Shown: positions 18,443 through 21,446 of the stretch, in pieces | Position numbering within the stretch: position 1 is the first letter of the stretch | Layout of the letters: each line of letters begins with the position of its first letter | NCBI GenBank assembly: GCA_032718475.1 | Contig: JAUCBJ010007219.1 | Location: 1-21,446 of the forward strand | Reading direction: 5' to 3' | Length of the DNA stretch: 21,446 bases | Source of the DNA: Nemertoderma westbladi | Taxonomy: Eukaryota > Xenacoelomorpha > Nemertodermatida > Nemertodermatidae | Position numbers and translations under genes: made by a program | Notes under the pieces: model-generated | Told to the model about the DNA's origin: nothing | The model's database searches: none | What the model saw: only the letters and a program-made list of their open reading frames with translations

Positions 18443-19389
18443 ATGTTTTCATTGCTATTTACTAAACCATTCCCGCAAATGTTTCGTGGAACATATCCTC
18501 ATTTGATATTTAGACACAATCTTCAATGTTTCTGAGATGTTTCACATTGGTTTGAGCTGTTTGGAAAAATGGTAGCGCTGAGTATAATTAATGGATTCCC
18601 TGGACCTCACTCATTGGCGCTGCCCTTTGCTTCTGCTATTCTGGAAACACCAGTCAATGTTTCAGTTAATGACATTCCTAAAGAAGAAGAATGTTTGGAA
18701 AAAATTATGAATATCAGTAATGCTTCAAACATTGACGAGTTTAATAAGGCTATATTTGAATTTAGCGAGCGCTTTGATATGGGGTTTATTAAGGCAAATA
18801 TTCATTTCACTGAAAAGGAGGTTATTGTTAATATGGTAGCTCGTCATATTGTTCTCAGTACAGTTTTAGAAGAAATTGATTATTTTAGAAAAGGTTTATC
18901 TCTCTTTGGTATTTTGGGTGTTCTGTGTCAACACACGAAGTTTGGTATAGAAACTCTTACTTATCAAGAGGTAACTGCAGAGCAAGTGAAGGAGTGTTTT
19001 AACCCAGTTTATGAGTCAGAACCTAATTCCACTCAGCGCCGAAAGGAATTTGAGCTAGCTTTTAAGTTTCAGAGGTTTCTCGTTAAGGTTGAAAAAAATT
19101 CAGTGGACAAATCATGTTATAACTCAAGCGATGTTGAAGAGACTCGTAATGATTTGAATCTTGGCGATGTCCTGCAATTTGGCAGTGGGGCTCGTTTTCC
19201 TAATTTCACTGGTGAACTACACTTCTTTAACGATGATTCTACTGTAAACAACGACGTCTTCGAAGTGACACGTGCGCCTACACGATACATTTTCCTTTAA
19301 ATGAGCGATATCTCGACTGTGATGCAACAACTTTTTATAGGAATGTTAAGTGCGACATTCTTGACTCATTTGGCTTCGGTCTCCCGTAA
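18443..19389 (+). pseudogene. G2E3-like HECT-domain E3 ligase fragment, truncated and frameshifted
   Basis: HECT domains accept ubiquitin from an E2 on a C-lobe cysteine and pass it to substrates. This copy matches the C-terminal half of the multi-copy G2E3-like HECT proteins of invertebrates: FRHNLQCF (from about 18509), GKMVALSIINGFPGPHS (from 18563), the helical block around GLSLFGILGVL (from about 18890), VTAEQVKECFNPVY, FKFQRFL, then GDVLQFGSGARFPNFTGELH. Homology begins at the satellite edge (18443), so the N-terminal part is absent. An in-frame TGA lies at 18533-18535; from ATG 18569 the frame runs open to TAA 19298-19300. A one-base shift near 19291-19294 restores a typical family ending (LNERYLDCDATTFY, DSFGFG) that stops at 19387-19389. 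The expected PT-x-x-TC active-site motif reads APTRYIF, without Cys. It is probably non-functional, although the 243-codon frame from 18569 could still be translated. Confidence 0.75.
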
Positions 19390-19704
19390 CTGGTGTTTTA
19401 ATGTTTCATTTTAATTGTTTTCATAATTTCATAAAACATAATTTTAATTACTTCCGATCATACTTAATTTTTTCACAACAAAAGTTGTGTAATTTCTGTT
19501 ACAAGTTGTGTTTAATCACTAGAATTAATAACCAATCAATAACACAAATCATAAAAATTTCATTTTATAAAATTTTATTCAACTTTTTAACACTTCCTTC
19601 TACACCACCACGGTCCACCCCCATAGGGGTGTGGGGGGGGGCTTTGATGCAATTATAATTCATCCCTCTCCAGGGCAAATGATAAATACTGATAAATAAC
19701 ACTG
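19390..19704. other. AT-rich spacer with a C/G-rich hairpin
   Basis: No gene seen. CCACCCCCATAGGGGTGTGG at about 19616-19635 is a short hairpin followed by a G8 run. The overlapping open frames on the two strands here (19401-19658 and 19565-19822) are low complexity and not credible genes. Confidence 0.4.
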
Positions 19705-19881
19705 TAAGGGGCCGTTCATAAAGTATGTCAAGGAAATTTTCCCGATCTTTGACCTCCCCCCCCCCCCCCCCCCTCCCTCCACCCTCTGATACATTTGTAA
19801 AATTTATAATACACCCAAACAATACCCCCCTATTGACAGAAAAAAAATATTTTATGTCAATACTTTATGAACGGCCCCTAA
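19705..19881. mobile_element. PIF/Harbinger-like MITE with TAA target-site duplication
   Basis: GGGGCCGTTCATAAAGTAT at 19708-19726 is inverted at the right end (ATACTTTATGAACGGCCCC, ending 19878). Both ends are flanked by TAA (19705-19707 and 19879-19881). A TWA-type 3-bp duplication and G/C-rich termini are typical of PIF/Harbinger elements. The 171-bp interior is non-coding and contains an 18-C run near 19756-19773. The GGGGCCGTTCATAAA terminus is one I associate with widespread animal MITEs. Confidence 0.8.
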
Positions 19882-20124
19882 CCTGTTCTATTGATTGACT
19901 TTCGTTTATTGTTTTGGTTATAATAATGTGCCCCCCCCCCCCCTAGTCTCCCTTATCAATATCTGACACATTCAATAAAAACAATATTGTCTTTCTTTAT
20001 GTCTAGCGTTTTCACCTGTCACAAAAGTCGCCAACGGTATAAGGTATTTATAAATAAATTTAATAAATAATGACTTATTCAGTAATCCAGAATATTTAGT
20101 ACACGTTTTATAGTTACACTTACA
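19882..20124. other. Spacer with inverted TAACCAAAACAATAAAC copy and poly-C run
   Basis: GTTTATTGTTTTGGTTA at 19904-19920 is the inverse of the core in the 68-bp repeats at 5661-5990. It is followed by a C-run of about 15 at 19930-19944. The rest is AT-rich, with no gene. Confidence 0.5.
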
Positions 20125-21297
20125 CTATCCAGTTAAATGTAATTGAAGATCATTTAAATATGAATTTCGTAGATAGATCATTGTATCTTTACACTCAGCC
20201 AGAGAGTTACACTGACAAGGTTTCTTTAAGCCAGTTCCCTGTAGCTCGGAAAGCTTTAAATAATCATCAAAAAGTGATGCAACGATCGTTGAACAATGAT
20301 TTACCTTATATCCAAATGGATCCATTAAAGCGATATCACTTTCAATGCAAGGATGGGCATAATTTGGTTGATCTAAGTAGAGTAAGTTTGGTTTACCAGG
20401 TGGGGCTGCCAGCCCACTTCGACGTAAATGATGTGTGTTCCAACGATCGGTGATATGGTCCAGTTGGAACTGGAGAAATGGTAAGTACACGAACCTAACC
20501 AACTGAACTAGAATATCATCCGTAAAATCAATTTCTCCATTAATTTCTATGTAAGAAAGGTGTTCGATCCATTCCGCTATACCCAGACCTGGAATACGCG
20601 ACCAAAAAGATTCAATTCTCTGGTTTCGGCAACTTTTACCGTAGATGAATGAAGATTGTAGTTCGCCATTTAATGAGCGCATAAATCTGTTTATTGTTTC
20701 CACATTTACGTTCTCTGTCCCACGATCCGAACGTACCAGGTGAGGAACTCCATTAATTTCTCGAATTAGATCTATATAAAATTTCCCTATTATAAATGGA
20801 TCATTGTTGCTATAGGTCGCTTTAAGCCACAAAATTTTTCGACTATAGCCATCTACAGCCCCGTGAAAGCTAAGCCAAATGGCTTCAGCTTGTCAAAGCC
20901 ATCAATATGGACCATATAGTTTGGTCCCTTAGCAAAGTATGTCATCCTTGTTAATTTGCCCATGAATCCTGGCTCGTCGACCAACCGGATCAAGCAATCC
21001 AAGTAAACTCGCGATCAATTTCCGAGGGGCGTAGAGTTTATATTCATACATTAGTATTTTTTGCATCTGCCTATAGCCAGCAGTTTTTCGCTTCGATATC
21101 TCAGTTTTTATGGCATCGACAATAGAACTAAACTGATTTGGATCAAACACTTTATATAAACCTATCGAGTTTAAATAACGACGGATAGTTCGTTCAGACA
21201 TAACTACGTTCAGTTCGTGGAGTAATAATCTTGAGATCTCGGAATGGCTGTAACCACTCCAAAAATAACGTGTCAGTTTATCATAGATGTCCTCCAT
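20125..21297 (-). pseudogene. Integrase-core (rve-like) domain protein of a metazoan mobile-element family, interrupted by two compensating frameshifts
   Basis: The start is the ATG at 21297 (MEDIYDKL). Ignoring the shifts, the span is about 390 residues. The N-terminal 60 residues carry a helix-turn-helix-like region (HSEISRLLLHE, SERTIRRYLNSIGLYK). Then comes a GYRQMQKIL / LLGLLDPVGRRAR linker and a DDE integrase core: Asp in HIDGFDKLKPFG (20901-20903), Asp in SDRGTEN (20725-20727) and Glu in NQRIESFW (20611-20613), with 37 residues between the last two. The C-terminus has HITDRWNTHHLR, PPGKPNLLY and a Cys-rich CQCNSLAEC. I recognise this layout from integrase-domain genes in fish, cnidarians and other invertebrates. 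About 85 bp (20865-20950) is read in a different frame: one extra base near 20948 and one missing near 20865. Outside that segment both halves share a frame. The downstream half has no ATG of its own at its 5' end. No flanking TIRs were seen. Either a young pseudogene or assembly indels. Confidence 0.8.
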
Positions 21298-21446
21298 TAT
21301 ATACAATAAGCCTATTATTAATTTTACTATGCCTGTACCGGTAGACCTACTACAATACAATGCTAGGCACAACAGTACTGTACTGCAGTAGGCCTCTATT
21401 GAACCGACTACATTACCGGTCCATAACTAACTATTTGAATTCCCCT
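21298..21446. other. Upstream flank of the integrase gene
   Basis: TTGTATATAATGG on the minus strand places a TATA-like TATATAA directly at the ATG, too close to be its promoter. A solo 22-bp-satellite-like word (GTACTGCAGTAGGCCT) occurs near 21378-21393. Nothing else recognised. Confidence 0.35.

Noticed and set aside
20160-20453. 97-codon plus-strand open frame
   Set aside because: It is antisense to the integrase C-terminal half.
1-21446. tRNA, rRNA or spliceosomal RNA genes
   Set aside because: I looked for GGTTCGAA-type B boxes and conserved snRNA motifs by eye and found none convincing; a covariance-model scan was not possible.

Overview
The window reads as repeat-rich, AT-rich nuclear DNA from a multicellular animal, most likely a marine invertebrate. 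This rests on a recognisable animal-type UQCRH gene, a G2E3-like HECT fragment, a metazoan-style integrase-core gene, a Tc/mariner-type relic, dense MITEs and satellites, and strong over-representation of the octamer TAGGCCTA. That octamer habit is familiar to me from echinoderm and related genomes, but the phylum call is a guess. There is no operon structure, no rRNA or tRNA gene and no CRISPR.

Layout. 1-193 is a foldback MITE. About 590-1741 holds degenerate direct repeats. 1742-4012 is unassigned AT-rich DNA. 4013-4264 (minus) is a complete, intronless UQCRH reading frame. 4420-5270 has several inverted-repeat elements. 5480-7011 is a composite element: its inverted ends carry C7/G7 palindromes, and inside it lie a 68-bp tandem array and a nested 579-bp GC-rich element. 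7218-7807 is another foldback enclosing three identical 40-bp repeats. 8318-8980 looks like the 3' part of a retroelement on the minus strand. 9624-9903 is a 280-bp palindrome. 10105-10840 is a decayed Tc/mariner-type transposase with its right terminal repeat. 10980-11502 is a second TIR element. 11503-14098 is mostly unassigned.

The right third is dominated by two satellites. A 22-bp palindromic array (14099-15361) and a 43-bp array (16063-18442, 55 full units) flank a 0.7-kb island. The island encodes a secreted ten-cysteine, Ly6/uPAR-like protein on the minus strand, whose stop codon is supplied by the 22-bp array. The 43-bp array ends where homology to a G2E3-like HECT domain starts. That HECT copy is truncated and carries an in-frame TGA and a 3' frameshift. 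A PIF/Harbinger-like MITE with TAA duplications sits at 19708-19878. The window ends with a minus-strand integrase-core gene (20125-21297) carrying two mutually compensating frameshifts.

I see no set of genes acting together as a system. The most unusual structures are the 43-bp array, with its invariant core and linked variable sites, and the way the satellites abut or cut coding sequence.
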